From Spiroplasma culicicola AES-1 (GTDB lineage Bacteria; Bacillota_I; Bacilli_A; Mycoplasmatales; Mycoplasmataceae): DNA of 64,000 bases. Numbering within the stretch: the first letter of the stretch is position 1; each line of letters begins with the position of its first letter. Both the position numbers and the translations under genes were made by a program. The notes beneath the pieces were generated by a model. That model ran no database searches. It had not been told where the DNA came from and saw only the letters and a list, made by a program, of their open reading frames with translations. This document shows, in pieces, positions 21,601-32,458 of this stretch. Where the stretch lies: NCBI RefSeq assembly GCF_000565175.1, contig NZ_CP006681.1:1054001-1118000 (forward strand). Reading direction: 5' to 3'.

Positions 21601-21870
21601 CTAAAGTATGTGCAACTTTAAACAGCGTTAGATTATTCCAAAATTATGCTTATAAAGTACTTTGCCTTTATATGGAAGTTCATTTTCAGATAAAATTTCA
21701 TCTTGAATAAGCTATGTTAATTTAACCATGGCTGCTTATAATAAGTTTTCAAAATAGCTACTGGGCATTTGAATTTTATTATTACGGTCTCTAATAGAAA
21801 TTACTACACTTTGATTTTTTGGAAAAATAGACCAATAATTTTTGATTAAGAAGTAAATATAATTACAAAA
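21601..21870 (-). pseudogene. Decayed coding remnant, family unknown
   Basis: In the 457-bp gap between alaS and the GDPD gene, one minus-strand frame reads as protein-like sequence (WYSKSFCNYIYFLIKNYW, then SIFPKNQSVVISIRDRNNKI) but is broken by TAA, TAG and TAA stops while remaining readable past each (LIQDEILSENELPYKGKVLY). No start codon or RBS. I could not assign a family. The rest of the gap up to alaS shows only AT-rich sequence and the alaS promoter region. Confidence 0.45.
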
Positions 21871-21886
21871 TGATTTACTATACCAT

Positions 21887-22672
21887 TTATTTAAATTCAA
21901 ATAGTGGGTCATCTAAATAATAACCATCCATATAGTTTATATTTGACTTTATTATAGGATTTAAATTTTCAATTTTATCTGAAAAATACATAAAAACTTT
22001 TATATCATTTGTACGAGCCTCTTTTAATAATTTTTTTTGAAAGTCAGTACTTGGAACTGGTGAAACTATATATTCTACATTATTAAGTTTTAAAAATTCT
22101 ATTGGTTTATTTACATCTCTAATAAAATTATAATTTGCCATAGAAGAAGAAGCATTTAAATTAGAAGATTCAATAATTGATTTTTCTGAGAATAATTCCA
22201 TTTTAAGTCTTGATGGAAATTTAAATTCATCCATAACTCTTGACGGTTCATCAATTTTATCAGTTATCAAAACAGCATCGTCATGTAATTCAAATCATTT
22301 ATTTATTTCAATAAAAGTTAAAGCTGTATATTGGTTCAGTATTTTATATGATCTAAATTCTTCAAGTGTTGGAATTTCATTAACTCCTTGATATTCAACC
22401 ATTCATTTTCATTTATTTCAATCATGCGCTGCAACTAATTCATTATCTGATGTTTCTAAAATATCTAATTCAAAATATCTAATACCATTAGCATAAGAAT
22501 AATCAAGTGATTCTAAGGAATTAGTATATTTATGCCCATCAATTTCACCACCAGCATGAGCTATTCTAATTAAATGTGTTGTATCTACATTTGGATTACA
22601 AGAAATAGCTAAGCTACTCAAAATTAATAAACATGTAGAAATAATTAAAAAATAAATTTTTTTTAAAAGCAT
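21887..22672 (-). CDS. GDPD-like phosphodiesterase lipoprotein
   Basis: 261 aa. Signal MLLKKIYFLIISTCLLILSS with lipobox AISC (C25). The GDPD/PI-PLC-like TIM-barrel start is clear: RIAHAGGE (H39), NS at 51-52, FELD (E68, D70) and AAHDW (H83), the usual metal and catalytic residues of glycerophosphodiester phosphodiesterases. The C-terminal half ends in YYLDDPLFEFK. It probably releases glycerol-3-phosphate or a related product outside the cell. Last gene of the operon starting at 28439. Confidence 0.78.
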
Positions 22673-22703
22673 TTTTTATCCTCCTAAGTTAAAGTAATTA
22701 ACC

Positions 22704-23804
22704 TTATTTTCTTTTTATCCATAATTGTTTACTATTTTGTGAAACTCAAACAATAGTATGAAATAAATAGGCGACACATGTTGAAATTGCTATATATCCA
22801 AACCCTTGAGTATAGTCAATAAATATTCATGTATGCATCATCTTAAGTAAATTTGATTTTGGGGTATTATTTAACATCACATATGGAACTAACATATAAA
22901 TTGTTGCCAATCACATTATTAAAATTGCTAATATAATTGAGCTAAATAAAAGATTTAATATATTGTTTGTAATATCAACTTTATATTCATTTTTAAAATA
23001 AATATAAATATTTATACCTATAAAAACAATATTTAATATTTCGAAACAAATTGCAAAATATAATAAAATAATATTAATATTACTTGCATTAACACTCGAT
23101 TCTAAACCATCAATATTTCATAATTTAAAAGTAAATAATTTTTGTGATATAAATGAACCAATTAGTAATCCAAATATACAAAAATTAATGATTTTTATAA
23201 GAAGTTTCATTAATTGTGAAAACATTAGATAAAGATATCATCTATTTTTTAAAATAAAATATGCATTATCGACAATATATGAATCTTTCTGTGATTCATC
23301 ATGTGAAAAAATAGATAATTGTTTATTATTTTTTAAATGTTCATCTTTAAATCTGTATAATTTTTTACTATCCAGATAATATTGCTTATTACCAATTGTA
23401 ATTAATTGCAATTTACTTATATGTTTTTCACTATAAATCGTATATATTTCTTTATTATCAATAATTTTTAAAAATGAAATCTGATTAAGTTTTATAAAAA
23501 ATAGTGATTTGATTATTAAAAATATAGAACTAGTTCAAATAAAGATTGAAAAATAATTAAAGATTTCTAAATAAATTTCACTTTTAATTTTAAATACAGG
23601 AGAAAGTGTAATAATTAAAATCATTGAAATAAAATTTATAACTATGCCTGAAACATTAATTAATAAAAAATTAATTAATGCTTTTTTATTAACTAGTAAA
23701 TTTTCTTTTCTAGTTTGTAATATATAATATATCAACATAAATATGAAATATGATATAAAAATATAATCAAAGATGAGAGTTCATTTTATGAAATAATTAT
23801 TCAT
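22704..23804 (-). CDS. Multi-span membrane protein, unknown
   Basis: 366 aa with about seven or eight hydrophobic spans. Three to four spans lie before a soluble loop (about residues 115-185) containing KQYYLDSKKLYRFKDE, and four after it. No family recognised. It overlaps the previous gene by 8 bp and precedes the GDPD lipoprotein by 31 bp, so it belongs to the same operon. Very Ile/Leu/Asn-rich, as expected for this genome. Confidence 0.65.
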
Positions 23805-24990
23805 TATTTCATCCTCCCTTCACAAAATCCAATATAAAACTTGTATTTTTCTTTTCTAACTCAATATTTTTATTAATAATTTGATCAATGTAAATAGTAA
23901 TGTATGGTGCTCCACTACTATATCCTCATAATTGGCTTAACTTAGTTGCTTCTGATCAAACTCCATTAGGATCATTATAACTTTTTATAAATTTAAACTT
24001 AAAATCATCTTTTGAGAAGTATCATCCGCCATGCATAAAAGCAAATCAATTTGCAACAACTGTTTCTATATCATTTCTCAAACTACCTAGTGTTGAATCA
24101 TCATTATATGAAATATTAATAAAACTTTCTTTATTTCCTTCTGCTTTATCTTTTAAAGTCTTACCAAATGTTTGCTTATGTAACGCAGAAACAGTACTTT
24201 CCTTAATATAAACATAAAATTCAACATTAGCACTATAATGATCTGAATTTGGAATTAAACCTAATTGCATTATTGGATTTGTCTCTGGCACATTATTAAA
24301 CTCTAGTCCTGCTTCATAATAATTATATGAAATATATTCTTCTTCTACAAAAACAGGATCAATTGTTATTCCTTCAAATGGACTTGAAAATAATTTATTA
24401 CCTTCAGAAATTCTATTAATTTTGATTAGTCATTCATTAAGTATTTCTAAATTAATGCTATCATTAAATGTATCATTCAAAGAATCTATATAAAAATCAA
24501 ACAATTGAACTAGACTCATATCTGCAGGTCTAACTTTATTTGTATTTACTGGATAATATTTTATATTTGGAGTATCTAGTATATTAATTTTTGTATCAAC
24601 ATTTATTAATCGAACGATATTTTGATATCCTAAAACAACAGTAAATTCTTTAACAAAGAAATTTTTACTAATATTATTTATATTATTTTCTTTACTAATA
24701 GTATCTAAAGTTTGGCGACCAAGGTAAATATCTATTTTTGGTTCGTTAGGTTTTATATCATAGTTCTCATAAATAATTTTAGTGACAGTATTAAAAATAC
24801 TATCTGTATTACTTGTATTTTTTGTAAATACTTCATCCACTTTTCATTTTCTATCTGTTAAAAGTTTTTCATCAAAGGTATTAATAGTAAATGAATGTCG
24901 TGATCCTTGTACAATCATAATTGGAGTTGCAAGCGAAACTGCTATTATGTCTGTAACTCCCAAAGAAACTAAAATGTATTTTAATTTCAT
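23797..24990 (-). CDS. Secreted or surface protein of unknown function
   Basis: 397 aa. N-terminal signal MKLKYILVSLGVTDIIAVSL without a Cys lipobox. The mature part is soluble and beta-rich, with no recognised family. Strong ribosome-binding site AGGAGG. It lies 16 bp after the GH123-like gene and overlaps the next membrane protein by 8 bp. Context only: a partner in the surface operon 21887-28439. Confidence 0.6.
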
Positions 24991-25006
24991 TTTAAACAAC
25001 CTCCTG

Positions 25007-27286
25007 TTAAAAACTATCTATATATCTATTAAATTCATAAACCTGCTCACCAACAGTTTTTTGATATTTATCTGTAGCTGATTTAAAATTAAAGCTCATA
25101 TTATCAAAATTACTTACAAACCATTTATAGTCATTATTCAATACAGTCACAATAGGTATTCCAAAGTTTGATAAAGATCTATTTAAATCTCTTAATTTTT
25201 CTGGATACATTTTCGAAAGTATTTTAAACTTGTGTGCATACTCAACAGCATCAATATATGCTTTCATACGTGTACTGTATCAAACACCATTATCAAAGTC
25301 ACCCCCATAAATTAAGAAGGATTGACCTGGTTCACCTGATGCTTGTTCATTACCTGTTGGATTTCCCTCTTCATCATATAAGGCCGACATATCTTGATTT
25401 TCATATCAATCACTATAAATCTTGTCATATCCTCATCTAAAAAAACCATTTGTTCCTAGATTCAAGGAAATGTAAATATTTCAATACATTTCACTTAAAT
25501 CAGATTGCATAAATGAACCCGGATATGTATTTCAAGTTGAATAAATATATGTTGAATGGCCATTCTCTTTACGTTTTTTTATTGCTCTTCTCAATTGCCC
25601 AAGTTCACTATTTTCATATGGATCCAATAATTCTCTTATATGGAAAATCATTTGATCATAGTGAGTATAAAAATTATCTTTTAATCATTGTTCATTTTTT
25701 AAATTGACACTACTTCTTCAACCAATAAAACCAGAAGTTAAAATTGTTGGTGAATCTGGAACTTGATTTTTTTTAATATTATCTGCAACAACTCGCATTG
25801 TTTCTTCATTATACTCATCATACATTGTACTTATTTCAACTTGATCTCCACCTGGAGTAATATAATCATTATTGCCCTCAAGTTCTTTTAAATGAGCACT
25901 TAATTGCTTTATTAATTCACTATGTACTGTATCTAAATATGCATATCCTTCAGGTGTAGGTTTTCCATTTCCTCTATCAATTAATCCTTTTGGTGTAGTA
26001 ATTCGTACTTGCTCTCCTATTTGACTATTTCCATGTAAATATCACATAGAGTAATCTCCAACATCAAAAGTATTTAAACTTATTTGTCGAATAGACATCT
26101 CTGCTGCAAATTGCATATATCTATCTAATGCATCAAAATTAAATTCGTAAGTCCAGTCTTTATCTAATAAAATATCTTTAATTGACACAGTTTTACCTTC
26201 AGGAGTTATTTTATTTAATAAATAATTATTATAGTCATCTTCTGTTCAATTTAAATATTCTTTATCTAGTCTTCCCGAATATTGAATTAATTGTTTATGA
26301 AAGCCAGTCGATCATAAATAAATTGAATTGGCTTCTTGCAGTGGTTTAAAATACATACTTAAAGCCTTAAGGTTTTCTTCACTTCTTAAATACCATGGAA
26401 TATAGTTATTTGGTCCTAGTTCAACATCACCTTCAACTGGAATTGTTGGGTCTGCTCCCCTAAAACGTTTAAGTCCTTCAGCAGGATACTGATTTTGTGA
26501 AAATCCAAATCTTTCATTTTGTTCCAAACCATCTTCATTCATATCTAATACATAGTTTTTTACATTAACATTAAATTTTTGATTCAATTCAATGGGTAAT
26601 GAATCATATTCAAATTTTAATTTTAGATTAAACTGATAATTTTTTGGAACTACATTCTTACCAACATGTCCACTAATTCAAACAGGATAAACATCATATT
26701 CTTGAAAATTCTCAATTTTATTTATTCCTAATGCTTCTGGAATATATTGAATGTCTTTATATAAATTTTTTGATGATTCATCGTTTTTATAAATTTTTAT
26801 AAATTTTAAAAAACTTACTTTAAATTTAATTGAGTCGTCAACTTCTTGTCCTTCAAAAGGATTATCAACTTCAATTGAAATATTTTTATATTTATCTAAA
26901 TTTTTTTTAGGCATAAGGACTCATTGAAAATTAAAATCTTCATTTTTTCAAACGTCTTGTCTTCTAATATATGTTGGATCAATATTAAATAAGTTTTGTT
27001 TATCTCCATAAAATTCTGGTCTACCATTTTTATCATAATAAACAGAATAATTAAAAGTTGATTCACCATAAAAATAATGCATATATTCGCTTATAGAAAT
27101 AGGATCTTTGATTTCTCCCTTAGGACCAGTTTGATAATTATATTTTTCATTATATTTACTACTTGAAAATGAACCATCAGGTTTTGTTGAATCAGAAAAA
27201 GGCCTTACACAACTTACAACATATGATAATGAAATAAAGACAATAGATAAAGCAACAAATAAAGGTAATTTTGCTAATAATTTCAT
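25007..27286 (-). CDS. GH123/DUF4091-like surface lipoprotein (copy 2)
   Basis: 759 aa. Start at 27286 (MKLLAKLPLF) chosen because GGGGG sits about 9 nt upstream; an in-frame ATG 7 codons earlier lies on that RBS. Signal ends in lipobox VVSC (C26). Order of landmarks: FNYSVYY...FYGDKQN near 70-90, MYDEYNEE with a D-E pair (D490, E491), IYSTWNTYPGS, GFFRWGYD, and PGQSFLIYGGD...STR (653-673), the DUF4091/GH123 C-terminal motif. The family includes beta-N-acetylgalactosaminidases that act on glycolipids. Homologous to 16313-18706. Confidence 0.72.
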
Positions 27287-27290
27287 TTTT

Positions 27291-28439
27291 TTATTCCCCC
27301 TTTTCAAATACTATGTGTATTCCAGGTTCTGAATCTACTTGATAAATAATTTTATTAATAAAAAATATTTCAACTCATAGTTCAATTTCATCGTTACTAT
27401 TAATTAGTGAAATAAGTTTTGTTTTTTCATATTCTTCTTTTGAAATAATTGGATTTTTATAACTTGCATTCCTAAAATCAATAATCATATTCTCAATTGT
27501 AAGTTCATCATTATATTTATTATTTAAATAATTTGTAAATAATGTTGTTGATGGAACATAAATATCATTTAATGTAAAATTCTGATAGTCATGTTCGCTT
27601 AATTCAATAATTGTGTAATCTAAACCATCATTTTTAAAAGTTGAACTTTTTAATTCTAAATAGTTATCCTCAGTAAAATAAATATCATTTTCAAGTTTAA
27701 AAAGTGAACTTAACGCTTTATCTGAAAAAATATTTAAATATTCCTTTTTAAAAACATTTTCACTATTATTTTTGCCAAATGACGCTTCAAGATTACTTAT
27801 TTGTTTATCACTAAACATTATAAGACCATCTTTAGGGTTATCACTTCCCGCTCCTAACCCCTGATGAACGTTTAGGCCCAAATTTATCAATTGATTGTTT
27901 AAATTTTTAACAATCGTTGAATTTATTATTCATTTATTAAAAGATTTAAAAAAATTTGACGTTGGCATACTTTTCTTATCAAAAATATTCAAGTTTTGAT
28001 CAATATGAATTGTAGGTCTAAAATCAAAATTAATATAAGTCTGACCTTTAAATTTAGAATTATTATTTGCTATTATTGCAACTGTGTAATTTAGAACTAA
28101 ATTATAAGTAAAATCACCCTCAAATGTTATTTCTTCTTTTTTTCAAAAATTAGTTTCATCAACATTACCATAATAATATAAAATATTTACCTCTTCTAAA
28201 AATTCCAAGCCATAGTTACTTAACAACATATTTTCAGTACTAGTTTTAATATTTTCATTAAGACCGTCATCATAATCATTTAAAGTAGATAATTCAATAT
28301 TTTGCCTATTAGTTAATGATTCATAGTTTATATAATTACCAATATCTATTTTTGTAAAAATAAAGTTAATAGCCATAATTGCAGCAGCACATGTATTTGG
28401 AATCATTACCAGTAATAAAATAGATAACAGTTTTTTCAT
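27291..28439 (-). CDS. Secreted protein of unknown function, first gene of GH123/GDPD operon
   Basis: 382 aa. Signal-like N-terminus MKKLLSILLLVMIPNTCAAA with a Cys at 17 that could act as a lipobox but is atypical. The rest is soluble, with no recognised family. It sits directly behind poly-T promoter d, and its stop is 4 bp before the chosen start of the GH123-like gene. It likely shares the fate of the surface glycosidase operon. Confidence 0.62.
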
Positions 28440-28488
28440 GATATTCCCCTTGTTAAATTATTATTTAAATTTCAAGCTAACTAATTAA

Positions 28489-28517
28489 ATTTAACAAAAA
28501 AAAAAAAAAAAATGCAA
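28489..28517 (-). promoter_or_regulatory. Poly-T spacer promoter d (TTGCAT-17-TTAAAT, T17)
   Basis: On the minus strand a TTGCAT (28512-28517) and TTAAAT (28489-28494) are separated by 17 bp made of T16 plus G. The whole T run is 28496-28512. It heads the operon 21887-28439. Hexamers are weaker than in promoter c, but the arrangement is the same. Confidence 0.55.
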
Positions 28518-28577
28518 CTTAAATGCTTATTGACCACTTAAAAATTATTGAGTCCTAATTTGTTTTTATATTTATAA

Positions 28578-28609
28578 AATAAAAATAACCAACAATTGTT
28601 GGTTATTGA
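28578..28609 (-). terminator. Terminator of the fused ABC transporter gene
   Basis: A perfect 24-bp palindrome (28584-28607, arms AATAACCAACAA/TTGTTGGTTATT) lies right after the stop of the ABC gene and is followed on the minus strand by TTTATTTTAT. Confidence 0.85.
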
Positions 28610-30184
28610 TTAATTTCCTCATCTCATTTTTTTAGCAGAAATTACACTATATACTGCAATTAAAGCTAAAGCAACTCCTAAGTAAATTCCTTCAACATAT
28701 GTGAATTCAAATTTACCATTTCATCCAGCTAAAAATGGTTCTAAACTATATTTAAATAAATTAATATATGTTGCATATTTTAATACAGTACTTCCTTCAA
28801 TTAATTCAATTGGCATAAATGATCCAGATAAGAAAGCAATTGGCATATATATTACATTTGAAACAGCAATATAAGTTGTTGTTGATTTAAAAATACTTGA
28901 TAACATCATTCCTAATGAAATTGATGATACTAAGATTAATAATAAGAAAGGTAAGCTCTCTAATGTATTATAAGCTCAAGCAACATCTCATCCAAATGAA
29001 CCACCAAACATGATTCCAGCTCATAATAATGTTCAAAAGTAACCAATTAACATAATTGCAATTCCACTTAAATTAACTGTAATTACAAAAAATGTTGGTT
29101 TAATATTGGTTGCACCAATTCTTTTCATTAAAACACTGTTCTTAAATTCAAGAATTGTTTGAGGAATAATAAATACTCCTACTGCAATAATTTGCATTGC
29201 AGAAAGTGATCCAATAATTGAGTGAACTAATGATTCACCCATTTCTGGATTCCCCATTCCACCTTTAAAGGCAAAACCTTCAAGGAATAGTAATAATATT
29301 GGGAACATAAATACAAAGAATGGTACTGCTCCACCTTTTAAATAATATTTAAATAATAATTTAACAAGGGGAATATTTTTTCCCTTCTCTCTTTCACTAT
29401 TAATAATTCTGTCAAATTTATTTTCTTTTTGTTTTTTGACAACTTTTTCTTCTTTTGGTTTGTTATGCTTATCTTCTTTAAATTTCTTTCAAGTATAGGC
29501 ATGAACTGAGCCATGAGTTTTGATTAAATCCTTAACTAGACCTGCATCTTGAATTTCTCCATCATTTACATAAATGTATTTTTCACAAAGTTCTTCAATT
29601 TCACTCATCATATGAGTTACTAAAAATAATGCTTTGTTTTTGTCAATTACATTTTCCTTAATAAAGTTGAAGATTTCAGTTCTAACTTCAATATCAAGCC
29701 CTGTTGAAACTTCATCAAGAATAACTAAGTCTGGATTGTGAATTAAACTTAATAAAATATTTAATCTTTGTTGTTGACCCCCACTCAATGAACTAATAAA
29801 TTTATTTTTAAATCCATTGATTTGATATGTATCTAGTAAAGTATTTAATTCACTTTCCTTCATTGGAATTGAAAATGTTTCTAAATAATATTTAATCATA
29901 TCAATTACTGTGATTCCTAGTGGATATTTTGATTCTTGAAATTGTAAACCAATTGTTAGGTTTTCTTGACGAACAACTTCACCTGAAGTTGGTTTTCGTA
30001 TTCCCCCAATAATTTCACTCATGGTTGATTTCCCACTACCATTAGCCCCAATGACCCCAATTCGATCACCTGGATTTATCACTAAATTAACACCATTTAA
30101 CGCATTTTTATTTTTGTATGTTTTATAGATATCTTTCAACTCAACTAGTGGTTTTGAAACATCTATTGTCTTATTATTTTCCAT
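28610..30184 (-). CDS. ABC transporter with ATPase and ABC-2 permease fused in one chain
   Basis: 524 aa. Residues 1-230 are an ATPase domain: Walker A GANGSGKS, signature LSGGQQQR, Walker B LVILDE with TGLD, H-loop LVTHMMSE. A UGA-coded Trp leads into a charged linker (KKFKEDKHNKPKEEK) and then an ABC-2 membrane domain with about six spans. As one polypeptide it would work as a homodimer, unlike the split system at 11884-14290. Probably an exporter; substrate unknown. A five-codon reading frame (MFYGK) overlaps the start and is better spaced from AGGAG, so a small leader is possible. Confidence 0.85.
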
Positions 30185-30234
30185 AAAACATTTTCTCTCC
30201 TCTCAGATTAAGATAAATTTTACACTATTTGTGC

Positions 30235-30266
30235 CTTATAAGTATACAAAAAAAAAAAAAAAACAA
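30235..30266 (-). promoter_or_regulatory. Poly-T promoter region e (T16)
   Basis: On the minus strand TTGTTT (30261-30266) is followed by the rest of a T16 run (30248-30263), then TATACT (30241-30246; 14-bp spacer) and TATAAG (30235-30240; 20-bp spacer). At the present tract length neither spacing is ideal, so this copy may be in a low-expression state. It faces the fused ABC transporter gene. Confidence 0.45.
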
Positions 30267-30278
30267 CCTAAAATGAAT

Positions 30279-31526
30279 TTAAGCGCTTTTTCTTTTAGTT
30301 AATTCGACAACTTCATTATCAATAAATTCATATCTTAATATATTATTTTCAAGTTCAATTAATTTATGTTCTTGCTTAATAACATTTTTTCTAATAGAAA
30401 GATGAATCATTTTTGTATGTTTATTAAATAAATAGTTAATAAGAAATCAAACACTAAAACTAGATATATTACTAAAGAAAACATCTGTTGCTCAGTGAAA
30501 TCTCATAATAATTAAATTTAAGTTCATTCCAATAATTGAAATAAAAATTATGGTTGCTAAAACATCACGAACTTTTTTATTTTCAACAAAATAAACTGTT
30601 GTAAAACCACAAATTATTGCATTAGTATGACCAGAAGGAAATGCTTGTTGTCAATATTGATCACCATTTGGATCATTTGTAAAATCTACTGGTCAAAATA
30701 ATCTTCATCAATATTTACCAATATTATTTGGTTGATATCAAGCTAAATAATCGACTTGTTTATAAATAATTCCACTAGTTGAAGCATTTGAATCTCAGTT
30801 AGCACCATTAAGATTCAAATAATTCATAATTTCTTGCATAGTTGGATAATTTCCACTAAATTCATGAGAATTATAAATAACCGAAAAATAAACTGGTCTT
30901 CCAAATAATGTTTTTAAAATATAAACTATCATGAATGAGAAAAAAATCTGAGCTGCTAGTTTTGAAGATTTTTCGATATTCATAATATCTTTTGAATAAG
31001 AATTTGTATTTAAATTTCTTTGTGCTCATTTATAAGTATAACCAATGATTGTAAAATTAATCACAGACATCAATAAATGTCATGGCATACGAATCATTGA
31101 ATCACCCAAAAGTTTGGCATCATTTCCAGGACCAAAACCATTATCTCTAGTTGGAATTTGAATTGCAAAAACTATTGTAAATGTAGACATTCCAATAACT
31201 CAAAGACTAAATCAAGTAATATAAATTACTAAAGAATTGTTTGCCATAAAGATTTTGAATTTATTTGTAGTTTGAGTCTTTTTTAATAAAGATAATCACC
31301 CAACTATAAATACAGAAGATAAAATGAAAATCAAAATGAATGGTGATTGATAACCAAGTTCATCAAAGAAAGCAACCATATGTTTTACTCACACATATTG
31401 CATATTTTGGCTTAAATAATTGCTGATTTCTAAATCATAAACTGATGAAAAAGCAAAAAGACCAATAGAAACTGCTACAAATATTAAAATTAGTATTTCA
31501 AAATGAAACATTTTTTTGGTAAACAT
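30279..31526 (-). CDS. PAP2-family membrane phosphatase (copy 2)
   Basis: 415 aa. Motifs KTLFGRP (K205, R210, P211), PSGH (297-300) and RFHWATD (R342, H344, D348) are intact, set among about seven hydrophobic spans. The charged C-terminus ends KRKSA. Start MFTKKMFHFEILILIFV is used; a second Met five codons in is possible. Paralogue of 5633-6916 and, like it, placed just after a DUF1600-like membrane protein (3-bp gap here). Confidence 0.88.
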
Positions 31527-31529
31527 AAA

Positions 31530-32312
31530 CTAAACCTCACTTCTCTTTTTAGTAGAAATAACTAATGAAAATAATAATAATTGATTAGTTATCAAAAAGG
31601 CTATAAAGGCCAATATATACTGACTAACTGGTGTTAATCAAAAAAAGATCGTTGGTTTGACACCAGGAACTATATCTAAAAATGGATATGGAAAATAACC
31701 TGTAAAACTCATTCCCGCAAAGAAAGGTTTAGCATCAAATTGTCACATTAAATAACCTGTAAAAGTAAAAAATAAAACATAACCTACTATCATAAATTGG
31801 GCTATTAAATAAACATTTATAGATTTTATATTTGTATATTGCTGTCTAAATAAAGTTTTAATTTGAATGATAAAACCAATAATTAAGAAAATAGAATGTT
31901 GACATATTAAACTCATTCATTGATATCATTTAAAGTTAAATATTTTCTTAAAAAAAAGACCTAAATTATAAATACCCACAATTCAAAATATTGAAACACA
32001 ATAAATAACATTTAATAAATAGCTATCTTTCTTTTTTAGAAGTTTTAAAAGTATTATTGTTGAACATAGAATATTTCCAATTGTTGTAAAAGTTAAAAAA
32101 TTTCTACAAAATAAATAAACAAGTGAATCTATTAAATTAAATTGATTCACCTTATCCAAAATTTCTTGATTGTCACCCAATAATTCTTTTCAATATAATT
32201 CCTTATCAGAAAAATAATCAATAGATATTCCAATGGCAAAAAAAATAATACTTACAATTGGAACTATTGCTGCAAAATAAAGTAGCCATATTTCTATTTT
32301 TTTGTTTTTCAT
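31530..32312 (-). CDS. Multi-span membrane protein paired with PAP2 (copy 2; DUF1600-like?)
   Basis: 260 aa, about six to seven spans, start MKNKKIEIWLLYFAAIVPIV. Paralogue of 6903-7736, sharing LFCRNFLTFTTI and a Gly/Phe/Pro-rich loop (GMSFTGYFPY here, DMSSTGHYPY there) late in the chain. Preceded by AAGAGGTG and by poly-T promoter f. Function unknown; constant pairing with PAP2 suggests a joint role in lipid or glycolipid handling. Confidence 0.75.
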
Positions 32313-32382
32313 TTTTAATACACCTCTTAATATAAAAAAACAATTTTATTAATGAGTATGCCCACTACATTTCATGGTTATT

Positions 32383-32413
32383 ATTTTAGACAAAAAAAAA
32401 AAAAAAAAAACAA
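32383..32413 (-). promoter_or_regulatory. Poly-T spacer promoter f (TTGTTT-19-TAAAAT, T19)
   Basis: On the minus strand TTGTTT (32408-32413) and TAAAAT (32383-32388) are 19 bp apart, nearly all T (T19 run, 32392-32410). Two bases above the usual 17-bp spacing. It drives the membrane protein/PAP2 pair at 30279-32312. Confidence 0.55.
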
Positions 32414-32419
32414 TTTAAC

Positions 32420-32453
32420 AAAAAAAAAAAAAAAATAGGCTATAAACCTATTT
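32420..32453 (-). terminator. Terminator of the pdh operon with T16 tail
   Basis: Stem AAATAGG/CCTATTT (32433-32439 and 32447-32453) just downstream of the pdhD stop, running into T16 (32420-32435) on the minus strand. Nine bases separate this tail from the T19 of promoter f. Confidence 0.85.
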
Positions 32454-32458
32454 TTTAA

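Noticed and set aside
27287-27307. Earlier ATG for the GH123-like lipoprotein
   Set aside because: It lies on the GGGGG ribosome-binding site of the later ATG, and the later start gives a standard lipoprotein signal.
7758-32435. Poly-T tracts as pure assembly artefacts
   Set aside because: Possible for exact lengths, but their position, strand and flanking TTG and -10 hexamers recur, so the tracts themselves are likely real.
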